Part shown: positions 1 through 7,626 of the stretch, in pieces
How positions within the stretch are numbered: position 1 is the first letter of the stretch
Layout: the number at the start of each line of letters is the position of its first letter
Assembly (NCBI GenBank): GCA_019359505.1
Contig: JAHHHD010000043.1
Coordinates: forward strand, 1-42,132
DNA length: 42,132 bases
From: Drouetiella hepatica Uher 2000/2452
GTDB lineage: Bacteria; Cyanobacteriota; Cyanobacteriia; Elainellales; Elainellaceae
Direction of reading: 5' to 3'
Program-made: the position numbers and the translations under genes
Notes under the pieces: generated by a model
Databases searched by the model: none
Told to the model about the DNA's origin: nothing
What the model saw: only the letters and a program-made list of their open reading frames with translations

Positions 1-61
1 CACCGCCTTTAACGGCTTCGATTGCTTTTTGGCGCAGGTCGTAACTGTAAGGAGCAGGCAT
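1..61 (-). CDS. IS630-like transposase, N-terminal 20 residues (runs off window)
   Basis: The minus strand from the ATG at 59-61 reads MPAPYSYDLRQKAIEAVKGG and runs off the left edge. This start resembles the N-terminal helix-turn-helix of IS630-family transposases of cyanobacteria, which open with a PYSYDLR.KAI-type motif. Only the DNA-binding start is visible, so completeness cannot be judged. The bases up to about 130 would be the outer end of this element, but I could not define an inverted repeat. Confidence 0.6.
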   Translation of the reverse strand, partial: MPAPYSYDLRQKAIEAVKGG

Positions 62-253
62 AGTCGTATTTGAACGCTTCTCTACCTCTACAATAATGTC
101 CTAACTCGTTCTCGTAGCGCTATAAATGAAAAACATTCTAGCTGCGGCAAGAGCTAGCATAGGGCAAAGAAGGCAGAAGTAAGAAGGGAGAAGAAATCAT
201 ATGTTGGCAATTTGGCAAAGATTTCTTGGGAAGCAAGAAGGATAGCGGCTTTG

Positions 254-690
254 TCAGGAAAATTGCTGCCTTAACTGTCGAATAGCCTGACTGCTGCTTT
301 GTTCGTAGGCGATTCGTCGATATTGTCCAAGAATGAGATGGATTTCAAGAGATGGAAAATATTGACTCGTCGGGGAGATGTTGTAGCCATAGACGTTAAG
401 TTGGTGGATGCTCAGCTCATCGTTCTTAAACATCCAAACTTCTGGCACTTGATAGGGTAGGTAATCATCAATATTGCTGTAGCTGGTCACATCAATTCCC
501 AATACCAAATCGGGCGGTGGATCAATCTGCCAATCAATCCGCTTTTTCCCGCGTACTCGGCTTAGGTTTTGAATGTAAAAGCAGTAATCGGGTTCAATGC
601 CGCTGGACTCAGGTAGAGTCATCGTAATGGGTGTAAACGAGTCATAGTCAAGAGCTTGGGAATCTAGTAAAACTTTGATTAAGTCAGATA
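254..690 (-). pseudogene. Uma2-family (DUF820) endonuclease-like protein, 5'-truncated
   Basis: The reading frame stays open from about 690 down to the stop at 254, beginning near VSDLIKVLLDSQ and continuing through GIEPDYCFYIQN and PPPDLVLGIDVTS. The segment with EPD and the PDLV.EID-like strand is the PD-(D/E)XK core of Uma2 proteins, which cyanobacteria carry in many copies. A normal Uma2 is about 190 residues; the first 40-50 are missing. Upstream the frame runs straight into the hairpin end of an IS200-like remnant, so the gene was probably cut by that element. An internal ATG at 620-622 would give 122 residues without the N-terminal part. Function of the family is uncertain, and this copy is likely inactive. 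Confidence 0.72.
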
Positions 691-691
691 C

Positions 692-1010
692 CTCCAGCGA
701 AGCTGGTGGCTTGATGAGTGTGACCGCCTCAAAGGCGGGTGTCCTCGCTGAGGATATCTTGCTATCGGCTAGAACTGCCCTCCTTTATCGGCAATCTCCT
801 GCTCTCGAATATAGCGACGCACCGCTTCTAGCTCAAACCCAACCGTCGAAACGGCATAGCCTCTCGCCCAAAAGTTCTCACCGTTGAAATTGCGCTGCTT
901 GCCACTAAATTGTCGCGCAATGGCAATCGCACTCTTGCCCTTGAGGAAACCCACAACTGATGCCACCGCATACTTTGGAGGAATCTCAATGCACATATGC
1001 CATTGGCATT
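692..1010 (-). mobile_element. IS200-like element, remnant of the right part
   Basis: The segment contains two small palindromes, CCAGCgaaGCTGG (692-704) and CCGCCTcaaAGGCGG (724-738), followed on the minus strand by the C-terminal half of a TnpA. The arrangement matches the complete element at 40744-41331, which also has two hairpins just after its TnpA stop, and the bases between the hairpins align (both contain GGCTTGA). The left part, including the HUH half of the transposase, is gone. The insertion lies inside the Uma2 gene. The exact left limit is uncertain. Confidence 0.7.
769..996 (-). pseudogene. IS200/IS605-type TnpA, C-terminal fragment
   Basis: The 75-codon frame matches the C-terminal half of the intact TnpA at 40787-41224: both carry IPPKY, VVGFLKGKSAIAIAR, FWARGY and VSTVG. 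The catalytic-tyrosine helix is kept as RRYIREQE. The N-terminal half with the His-hydrophobic-His metal site is missing. Upstream of the first Met only a short degenerate WHM remains, then a stop. It cannot transpose alone, but its ends could in principle be used in trans by the intact relative. Confidence 0.75.
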
Positions 1011-1255
1011 TTTGATTGCTCCATCACATCTCGAATGCTCCAATAGCTCAACGGTTTGCTCTCACTGCGGTGGGAGTGGGATAAGAACAAGGGGCGATCG
1101 CTCTCAATCCCTTACTCCCTACCTCCTGCTACTCAAGGTTAATGCCCAGCTGTTGACGAAGTGAGGATGAGAGCGATCAAACTTAGAGATTGAGCGATAA
1201 ATGCCAGTATTACCGCTACAATCCATATCCTCAATAAATGGGCAATATTATCCGC

Positions 1256-2347
1256 TTATTCTGGTGCCTCTTCCCCAATGGACTGATAGAAAGCCCGTTC
1301 AGCCGCTGCGCTGAGCGATCGCTTGGCATATCGTTTGAAACTTGCTTCTGATTTATGGCGAGTTAAGGTGCGGGCATGAAGACTTTCAACGCCTCGTAGA
1401 AGCAGGCCTGTGGCAAAAGTGTGACGTAATTGGTGAGGATGAACATTGACCAAAGTCAGGATTTGTTTAAGTTCTGACTCACTGAACTGTCCCCATCTGT
1501 CCTGGGAAGCAGTTTCTATTGCTCCCGGCCCAATTCTCTGCTGCCGCTCTAAAGCAGATTGAGCCTGCGCTGCGGCAATCTTGCCCAAAGATTTAACTGC
1601 ATAATACAGCCCTTGGTAGCCCAACCGCTGACCCCCTCTATTTCGTCCACAGGACAAAAATAGTGGACTATCTGGCGGTAAGTCTCCCGCTTTGACACGA
1701 CGATCGACGAGATAGAGATTCAACTGCTCTCGTGCTTGGCGATCGAGCGGCACCGTGCCTGTACTGTCATCCTTGGCTTGCCGAATCGTCAACCGCACCC
1801 CATCATAGTCTTCCAGATTCAAATTGACGACCTCTTCTGCCCGCAGACCATGACTGAGCACAGCTAACAGCGATCGATCGCGCATCTCCGTCTCCCCCCG
1901 TTCCTCCAATGCCAGATACAATGCTGCGATTTCAATGTCTGATAAGTCTCTAGCTAGGGGCAAGGGCACCCGCTCCATCTCGACTGCTGCGGTTGGGTCA
2001 TGAGCAATTTGCTCTGGGTAAGCCGTTCGAAACCAATCAAAGAAACTCATCAGAGCAGTCAAAGCTCTGTTGATGGAGTTTTTGGATAATTTTTGCCCCT
2101 GTAAATGGGCTTTGAACTGGGCAATCTGTCGAGGAGTGAGATCTGCCCAAGCCCGATCGGTCCACACTAAAAACCGCTTCAACTCACGCCTGTAGGCTTT
2201 TTGCGTATTGTCCGCCAGCGATCGCGCCTGAAAATACTCCTCTACCCGCAGCCAACGGAGATCACTGGGTTGAGACGATCGAGCTGGAACCGAAGCTTGG
2301 GAAGAAATCAAGCGAATGATTGGTAGACCATCTGAGTTAGAAAGCAT
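1256..2347 (-). CDS. Tyrosine recombinase / phage-type integrase
   Basis: A 363-residue site-specific recombinase that would act on DNA by strand exchange through a 3'-phosphotyrosine. Residues 35-120 form the core-binding SAM-like domain (RELKRFLVW and surroundings). Residues 135-350 form the catalytic domain with the full set of residues: R169 in LSHGLRAEEV, a Lys near 192, H305-x-x-R308 in HPHQLRH, H331 in RHKSEAS and Y340 in FKRYAK. The start is the ATG at 2345-2347. The gene is intact, unlike most mobile-type genes here. No partner integron or prophage genes flank it and no attachment repeat was found, so whether it is a XerC-like housekeeping recombinase or an orphan integrase is open. 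Confidence 0.88.
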   Translation of the reverse strand: MLSNSDGLPIIRLISSQASVPARSSQPSDLRWLRVEEYFQARSLADNTQKAYRRELKRFLVWTDRAWADLTPRQIAQFKAHLQGQKLSKNSINRALTALMSFFDWFRTAYPEQIAHDPTAAVEMERVPLPLARDLSDIEIAALYLALEERGETEMRDRSLLAVLSHGLRAEEVVNLNLEDYDGVRLTIRQAKDDSTGTVPLDRQAREQLNLYLVDRRVKAGDLPPDSPLFLSCGRNRGGQRLGYQGLYYAVKSLGKIAAAQAQSALERQQRIGPGAIETASQDRWGQFSESELKQILTLVNVHPHQLRHTFATGLLLRGVESLHARTLTRHKSEASFKRYAKRSLSAAAERAFYQSIGEEAPE

Positions 2348-2499
2348 GAGGATTCATACAAAACTGGGATAGCTTCGTAATTTTAGCTTAATTCAAGTAA
2401 AATATTTATACAATATCTTATATACGACTAAACTACGACTAGATTCAGCAGGGTTAGAGTATACTGAATGAAAATCCTTGCACTGCGGGAGTTTCACGG

Positions 2500-3312
2500 A
2501 TGCCATCGCCCTTCCCTGGCATGAATCCCTACCTGGAACAGCCAGCCTTTTGGTCATCGTTTCACACCCGACTAATGGTGGCGATCGCGGATGATCTCGC
2601 GCCCGATCTACGTCCCAACTATTACGTTGAAGTGGAAACACGCACCTACAGAGACCAGGAGGGAAGCGAGAATGAAGAGGATGAACTCCTCATTGGCATT
2701 CCAGATGCAGCTGTTCTGGCAGCCAATACCTCTGAGCAACCTGGAGATAGTCCTTCATTAGAAACTAGAACGGTTCTGACTCAAAATCAGCCCCAGTCAA
2801 TTACCTTGCCTATGCCCGTAGTCCTAAAGGAACGGTATCTCGCAGTTCGAGAAGTGGGAAGTGAAGCCGTTATTACTGTCATTGAAGTCCTCTCCCCCAT
2901 GAACAAGCGAAGAGGGCAGGGTAGAACCGCCTATGAACGTAAGCGAGGGCGGGTTTTAGGAAGCCTCTCTCACTTGATCGAAATTGATTTACTCCGTGGC
3001 AATGCACCCATGCCCATGACGGGACAGGGGCAAACCACAGATTACCGAATCGTGGTCAGTCGCAGCGATCAGCGTCCTAAAGCAGACCTGTATGGCTTCA
3101 ATTTGCCAGAAGTCATTCCCAGTTTTCCCCTGCCCCTCAAATTAGAGGATAAAGAACCCATTGTGGATTTACAAGCGATCGTACAGGGAGTCTACGATCG
3201 CGGCAGCTACGATTTTCGCATAGATTATCATCAGCCTGTTCCCCCGCCAAAACTATCAGAAGCAAACCAAAAATGGGTTGATGATTTACTAGCCTCAATT
3301 CGAGGTGTATGA
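2500..3312 (+). CDS. DUF4058 family protein
   Basis: The 270-residue protein opens with PSPFPGMNPYLE followed by FW..FH, the hallmark start of DUF4058, a family abundant in cyanobacteria and planctomycetes with no established biochemical role. Later conserved blocks are VEVLSPMNKRRGQG and the Y..KR segment. No signal peptide or membrane helix is seen, so it is probably cytoplasmic. It is the first gene of a tight operon: its TGA overlaps the next ATG (ATGATG/TGA, 4 bases), suggesting translational coupling. A TATACT at 2460-2465 is a possible -10 box upstream. Family assignment is firm; function unknown. Confidence 0.88.
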   Translation: MPSPFPGMNPYLEQPAFWSSFHTRLMVAIADDLAPDLRPNYYVEVETRTYRDQEGSENEEDELLIGIPDAAVLAANTSEQPGDSPSLETRTVLTQNQPQSITLPMPVVLKERYLAVREVGSEAVITVIEVLSPMNKRRGQGRTAYERKRGRVLGSLSHLIEIDLLRGNAPMPMTGQGQTTDYRIVVSRSDQRPKADLYGFNLPEVIPSFPLPLKLEDKEPIVDLQAIVQGVYDRGSYDFRIDYHQPVPPPKLSEANQKWVDDLLASIRGV

Positions 3313-3833
3313 TGGCACGTCCTGATCAGGAGAAATGTCGGCTCTGTTCAAAGCTTAGCTCTCAAGAAGCACAACAGCGACATGGCAAAACAGGAGATGG
3401 CTGCTGGAATCATCAAGTTTGTCATAACCGTCGATCCTACTATCGGCATCGCGGCGTACGCAATCAATTACGTAAACAGCGTCGCCATATTGACGAGGCA
3501 CAACCCACCCCAACCGGTCGATCGCCTGTAGCGACCTTAGCGATTCCAGTCCCCGCAGTGCCCGCAGCAGTCGTTCATTGGTATCGAGAAACAAAAGAGT
3601 CTCCGCTTCATGCCCTAGGAGCAGAACTTTGGATGGGAAACGATCGCGTGGCCAAGATAGAGCCTGTGCATTGTCTAGGATTAGCTGAGTCACAGGTCAA
3701 AACGCTTTTAGTTCGGATACTGGGTGAGTTTTCCTCATTTTCAAGTCTTAAGGTTGAACGGTTTCGATCCGCTGCGGAATTACACCCTTTGAATTGTCCG
3801 ATTCGCCCTTGTCCCTTGCATCCAGATTCTTAG
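3309..3833 (+). CDS. Conserved cyanobacterial Cys-rich (zinc-ribbon-like) protein
   Basis: A 174-residue protein with an N-terminal block containing CRLCSKLSSQEAQQRHG, then GDGCW and VCHNRRSYYRHR. The four cysteines in a C-x2-C...C...C layout with many Arg/His suggest a zinc-binding and perhaps nucleic-acid-contacting module (inference). The C-terminal half has VHWYRE, AKIEPVHCLG and a closing CPIRPCPLHP. I believe similar proteins occur in cyanobacteria as hypotheticals, but I know no function. The coding strand is plus: an opposing 112-codon frame has no recognisable motif. It overlaps the DUF4058 stop by 4 bases and ends 6 bases before the next start, so the three genes look co-transcribed. 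Confidence 0.7.
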   Translation: MMARPDQEKCRLCSKLSSQEAQQRHGKTGDGCWNHQVCHNRRSYYRHRGVRNQLRKQRRHIDEAQPTPTGRSPVATLAIPVPAVPAAVVHWYRETKESPLHALGAELWMGNDRVAKIEPVHCLGLAESQVKTLLVRILGEFSSFSSLKVERFRSAAELHPLNCPIRPCPLHPDS

Positions 3834-3839
3834 ATCGTT

Positions 3840-4571
3840 GTGGAAATTGAGCAGCTAGAAATTGACTTGTGGCACTCTCTGGAAACAGCACGGCAGTTTC
3901 CAGAAACCTTAGAGGTGCGATTGCTCTGCGATGCACTAGAGCAAGTAATCCAAGGACAGCCGATCGCGCAACAGCTTGAAATTGCCAGCACAGCCATGAC
4001 TCAGCTCACAGAAGTGTATGCTGTTCGTGCAGAGAAGTGGATGACAGACTGGCAGCGGCGCCACGATCCTCAAGAGCCTGTCGTTGCACTAGAGCAATGT
4101 GTTGATCTCTTTGTGCAGTCGCTGCATCTTGAGATATCAGATTTGTTTGAGCCTCCTGACCCAACGCATTACCCGACTGAGCGGCGATCGCCGACAAAAC
4201 AATCGGCTGAAGGAACGATCGTGGGCAGGCTGGATCAAGAGGCTTTGCTGCAAGCTTTAGACCAACAGATGAGCCAGCATTCAGGTATGACTGAGATGGA
4301 GGCATTTAACACAGCAATCTCGGTGGCGCATGGCGAGGATATAAGAGCTTGGTCAGAGGCAATCAACCAGTTTTTCTCAACGCATACCAGTTCAATGGTT
4401 TGCCTGAGTCAACTTCAGCAGACTTTGAACCTACCGGTCGTGGCCATATGGCTGGGGCTGCTGTTAGGCAATTATGTCCTTGAACAGAGAGGAGAGTTCT
4501 ATGATATGCAAAGTATTTTTGTACAGCAGTTGCCTACCCCCATTGCTGCTAAAGATAATTCCATCAGGTGA
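3840..4571 (+). CDS. Hypothetical protein, third gene of the DUF4058 operon
   Basis: A 243-residue protein that I do not recognise. It begins with GTG at 3840, six bases after the previous stop. The sequence is acidic and mostly helical (EIEQLEIDLWHSLETARQF at the start). A middle Pro-rich linker (PPDPTHYPTERR) separates it from a second helical part with TEMEAFNTAISVAHGEDI and a short hydrophobic stretch, VVAIWLGLLLGNYVL. That stretch is probably a buried helix rather than a membrane span. Its place in the operon suggests it works with the Cys-rich protein. No catalytic motif is visible. Confidence 0.65.
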   Translation: MEIEQLEIDLWHSLETARQFPETLEVRLLCDALEQVIQGQPIAQQLEIASTAMTQLTEVYAVRAEKWMTDWQRRHDPQEPVVALEQCVDLFVQSLHLEISDLFEPPDPTHYPTERRSPTKQSAEGTIVGRLDQEALLQALDQQMSQHSGMTEMEAFNTAISVAHGEDIRAWSEAINQFFSTHTSSMVCLSQLQQTLNLPVVAIWLGLLLGNYVLEQRGEFYDMQSIFVQQLPTPIAAKDNSIR

Positions 4572-4754
4572 TGTGAAATCCATAGCCAAATTGCTGAAGG
4601 CTATCAACAACAAAATTGTGTCTTGCCAGCAGTAGCCTTTTCCTCCTCTACTAGGATAGGTCAGGCAGTCAATTCCATTCCTTTAACAGTAGGACAGAGC
4701 ATTCGATCTTTGTCGGTTCTGCTAACATTTCAAAGTAACATCAAGGGGTCAATC

Positions 4755-5327
4755 ATGTTTATTGATTACATTACACTGATGCTGATCAATATGGTAGCTG
4801 GACTGTTTCTATTGGCTTATTACGTCTATCAGGGACTGGATAGTCCTGATCAAGAACGGTGGATTCCTGGCTTCGGCATGACTGGTGGCATCGCCTTAGT
4901 AACGGGGCTGCATATGATTTGGACTTGGCCGATCGGGGGGAGCTTCAACATTGCTTTTGGTGAAACCACAGTCTTATTTGGAATAATATTCATCACAACA
5001 GCTATTGCTTTATCGCAGGGTTGGGATCTGCTGACCGTGGCAATTTATGCTTTTTTCGCTGGCATCGCTGCGGTTGTGATTGGATTACGCGTTATCAACC
5101 TCGGCTTGACCAAGCAACCGTTGCTCTCAGGCGTTGGCTTTATTCTCACGGGGCTAGGCGGTATCTTTGCTGCCCCCACTCTCTATCTAAAAACCAACCG
5201 AACTTGGCGGCTACTCGGAGTAGCAGTCCTGGTATCAGCGGCTCTCATCTGGGCGCTGACCGGGTATCTGGCTTATTGGGGGCATCTAGAGACTTTTCAA
5301 AAGTGGGTGCCAATCCCGATGCGCTAA
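4755..5327 (+). CDS. DUF981 family integral membrane protein
   Basis: The protein starts at the ATG at 4755 (MFIDYITLML), preceded by AAGGGG at 4743-4748. The frame is open 44 codons further upstream, but that part is not protein-like. The 190 residues contain six or so hydrophobic helices (MLINMVAGLFLLAYYVY, IALVTGLHMIW, VLFGIIFITTAIAL, LTVAIYAFFAGIAAVVIGL, GVGFILTGLGGIF, LLGVAVLVSAALIWAL), which fits DUF981, a small polytopic membrane family of unknown function. It lies about 180 bases after the hypothetical gene and has its own ribosome-binding site, so it may be transcribed independently. Plasma membrane is the expected location. Confidence 0.75.
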   Translation: MFIDYITLMLINMVAGLFLLAYYVYQGLDSPDQERWIPGFGMTGGIALVTGLHMIWTWPIGGSFNIAFGETTVLFGIIFITTAIALSQGWDLLTVAIYAFFAGIAAVVIGLRVINLGLTKQPLLSGVGFILTGLGGIFAAPTLYLKTNRTWRLLGVAVLVSAALIWALTGYLAYWGHLETFQKWVPIPMR

Positions 5328-5416
5328 GTTATGACTCGTCAATTGTTGTTCTGATGTTCATCATCAAACAGAATTTCTCTTCGGGATGAAAGAGCCATGA
5401 GAAGACCTGATCCTGA

Positions 5417-6364
5417 TCAGAATAATTCACTAAGCAGGTCAGCGAGTCGATCGCCTGCTAATACAATTTGTCGCTCTGCAATCGGTTGAACCTCTGTTGC
5501 ATAATCGTCAGGCAAAACTTCGCCATGATTGCGATCGCTGCTCCCTGCGAGTGTTCCATTGCGATAGACCTGCTGGACTGCAAGAGTATAGCTTTCCTGC
5601 TCTGCCCAATTTTGGATGTTGGGGTCTAAGAGTTCACTCAGTTCGCTTCGCTGGTGGCCTGGATTGAGCCGGAGTCGTGTTGCTCGATTTCGCACGGTTT
5701 GAAAGCGAACGGAGCTGAGAATCAAATCGTCCCAGAATTCGTGAAGACTGATGGTTCTCGACTGAAAGGCTGGACGGATGTAAAACCGGGTGCCCCCACG
5801 ATCTCCCTCTGGATACTGTGTTGAGAACAGGCTAACCACATGCAGAGGTTGATGCAGGTCGCCCACTAGATGAAACACCCAGCAAAGAGCGATCGCTTTT
5901 TCGCTATCGGGCACAGTGCTGCGAAGTATCGTCAGATTTTGCTCAAGCGCCGTTAAAATATTCTCTGATGCCGGTGATGGGGTTTGTACAACATCAGGCT
6001 GGTTCGCAGGTTTATAGGGGAAATTGATGTAGTGCCAAGTGGGATGATCAAAGGCAGGATTCTGGCGGATATCATCTGACCAACGTGCTGCCAGCATCAG
6101 CAGGTAGAGGTCTTGCTGGCGGGCTGGAATAGTGACTTGATTGAGCTGCGATCGCCAGCGGGTTTCAAATTCGGGATGCTGCTTCAGAATTGCTACAACT
6201 TGCTTAAGCGCTTGGGGGTCAAGCTGTTGAAGCTCGCTGTAAGCAATTGCACCTGAAACCATGTGTCCTGACTTGTTCCAAGCGTAGGCTGACAATGGGC
6301 AAAGCAGAACGAGCAAGGGCGCGGCTAGGAGGGCAGTGAATTTAAGAGTCGATCGCTTCAGCAT
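5417..6364 (-). CDS. S1/P1-type zinc nuclease, secreted
   Basis: A 315-residue precursor of a single-strand nuclease that hydrolyses RNA and single-stranded DNA with three zinc ions. Residues 1-28 are a signal peptide ending AYA, so the mature protein begins with Trp29, whose backbone is a zinc ligand in this family. Further ligands are visible: H34 in KSGHMV, D in RWSDDI, H in PTWHYINFP, the HLVGDLHQPLHV pair, and HEFWDD. Length and motif order fit the family. It would act in the periplasm or outside the cell. The gene converges with the DUF981 gene. Likely role is nutrient scavenging from nucleic acid (inference). Confidence 0.88.
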   Translation of the reverse strand: MLKRSTLKFTALLAAPLLVLLCPLSAYAWNKSGHMVSGAIAYSELQQLDPQALKQVVAILKQHPEFETRWRSQLNQVTIPARQQDLYLLMLAARWSDDIRQNPAFDHPTWHYINFPYKPANQPDVVQTPSPASENILTALEQNLTILRSTVPDSEKAIALCWVFHLVGDLHQPLHVVSLFSTQYPEGDRGGTRFYIRPAFQSRTISLHEFWDDLILSSVRFQTVRNRATRLRLNPGHQRSELSELLDPNIQNWAEQESYTLAVQQVYRNGTLAGSSDRNHGEVLPDDYATEVQPIAERQIVLAGDRLADLLSELF

Positions 6365-6402
6365 TGGCTTGTGGTGAAACTGCTAAAAAGCATTGAAGTG
6401 TT

Positions 6403-6626
6403 TTACATGTACATATCCTGGGCGGTACCGGTAACGTCGGCTCAGCACTTTTGCAAGCACTACTCGATCGAGACGAGCCTGTTACCGTCGTTAGTCATAC
6501 TCCCTCGAAAGCCGACCGCTTAAAGCAACGTGGCGCTCATTCGCAGTGGCGAACATGTCTGATGTGGAGGCACTACGTCGCATATTCCGTCAGGACTATT
6601 GGCTGTTTCTGCTCATCCCGCCGTAG
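6403..6626 (+). pseudogene. NmrA-like NAD(P)-binding protein, frameshifted remnant
   Basis: From about 6403 one frame reads HILGGTGNVGSALLQALLD, then VTVVSHTPSKADRLKQRGA. This is the Rossmann nucleotide-binding start (GGTGNVG) of NmrA/NAD-dependent epimerase-type proteins. A different frame then takes over at about 6549 with ANMSDVEALRRIFRQ and stops at 6624-6626. The pieces fit an atypical short-chain reductase of about 290 residues that has lost a few bases at the junction, has no start codon in the first frame and lacks the C-terminal two thirds. Only the dinucleotide-binding region remains. It lies between the nuclease and the sigma-factor operon. Confidence 0.7.
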
Positions 6627-6809
6627 GGAGTTTACTCCTGCCAGGTTAAATCTGAAAGTGTTTCTTGAGAAAGATTGAGTATCTTGTAAAGTTTTATAAA
6701 TAATTAGGTTATTCTCCTCCTCTGGCTCCGATAGCCTATTAACCAAGTCAAGAGAAATTAAATCCTGCTTCAGTGTTCAAATCTAAATTCAACTACCCTG
6801 GATTAGACA

Positions 6810-7550
6810 ATGGATGAGTTTAGCACTGAACTGATAGCCCAACTTGAGGATGCTTTAAGGCATCCAATCAGACAGCAATTATTATTGCAGCAACGGGAAA
6901 AACTCCAAGAAATAATAAATCATGGTTTTGTGCGTCGATGGCTATTTGAGCAGACGTACCAGACCCAGAATTCAGCTTGGGCAAAAAAAGCACGACTGTT
7001 AATCGTTAGAATTCTGCAATCTTCTAATCAAATTTGGCGAGGCGGATCTAGCAGTGTATTGCCAGAATACTATGAAGAAGCGCTCACGCGAACATGGGAA
7101 TGGTTTAGCAACAATCTGGAGAGTTACGATCCTGAGCGGGCAAGTTTTGTTTCCTGGTTTAATCATCATTTGAAGTGGCGAATTATTGATGTTCAACGAG
7201 AAATGACTCAAGCGCAGCAGCGTCGAGAACATCCTTTTGTAACTGAAAGTGGCGAGGTGATTGATCCGTTAGAAATTGTTCCTGCACCAGACGCTGACCG
7301 TTGGCAGGAAACGATCCACATCTGGCTAGAGTTAGTTCAAAATGATGACGTTCTCCACAGTTGTCGAATGCGAAATGCACCTCATGTCAACGGTCAAGAC
7401 TTGCTCACTCAAATCTTGCAAAAGCTCCATGAATTAGGCGAGTTTTCTTGGGAGGCGATCGCTCAAACTTACGATGTTGATCCTTCATCCTTGAAAAAAT
7501 TTTGTCGAATCCGCTGTTTCCCGCGTTTCCGAAAGCTATGGGCTGAGTAG
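6810..7550 (+). CDS. Sigma-70-like RNA polymerase sigma factor (cyanobacterial DUF1822-associated type)
   Basis: A 246-residue protein whose middle contains EEALTRTWEWFSNNLESYDPERASF and then WFNHHLKWRIIDVQRE. This fits sigma region 2: a helix recognising the -10 element plus a basic helix contacting core polymerase. The C-terminus (FSWEAIAQTYDVDPSSLKKFCRIRCFP) is a helix-turn-helix resembling region 4. It is shorter than a housekeeping sigma factor and diverged from classic ECF factors. It heads the 6810-15181 gene run, 76 bases before the DUF1822 gene. The pairing sigma factor-DUF1822 recurs in cyanobacteria as I recall. A target promoter is unknown; being first, it may drive its own operon (inference). 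Confidence 0.75.
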   Translation: MDEFSTELIAQLEDALRHPIRQQLLLQQREKLQEIINHGFVRRWLFEQTYQTQNSAWAKKARLLIVRILQSSNQIWRGGSSSVLPEYYEEALTRTWEWFSNNLESYDPERASFVSWFNHHLKWRIIDVQREMTQAQQRREHPFVTESGEVIDPLEIVPAPDADRWQETIHIWLELVQNDDVLHSCRMRNAPHVNGQDLLTQILQKLHELGEFSWEAIAQTYDVDPSSLKKFCRIRCFPRFRKLWAE

Positions 7551-7626
7551 CATTCACTGAGTAACTTTCCACTGAGTCGCATTCGACGAAATTTTCAAAC
7601 GTAGATATTTTCACTTGATCTAAATC

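Noticed and set aside
675-887. 70-codon plus-strand frame over the IS200 end
   Set aside because: It crosses the IS hairpins opposite the transposase remnant and has no protein features.
1040-1085. Plus-strand CSHCGGSG reading beside the IS200 remnant, DnaJ-like zinc motif
   Set aside because: Too short, with no start or neighbouring homology; probably chance.
3355-3693. 112-codon minus-strand frame opposite the Cys-rich protein
   Set aside because: The plus strand has a patterned Cys/Arg/His protein in a coupled operon; the minus frame shows no motif or ribosome site.
4623-4754. Upstream extension of the DUF981 gene by 44 codons
   Set aside because: The extension is not protein-like for this family and ATG 4755 has a good ribosome site.
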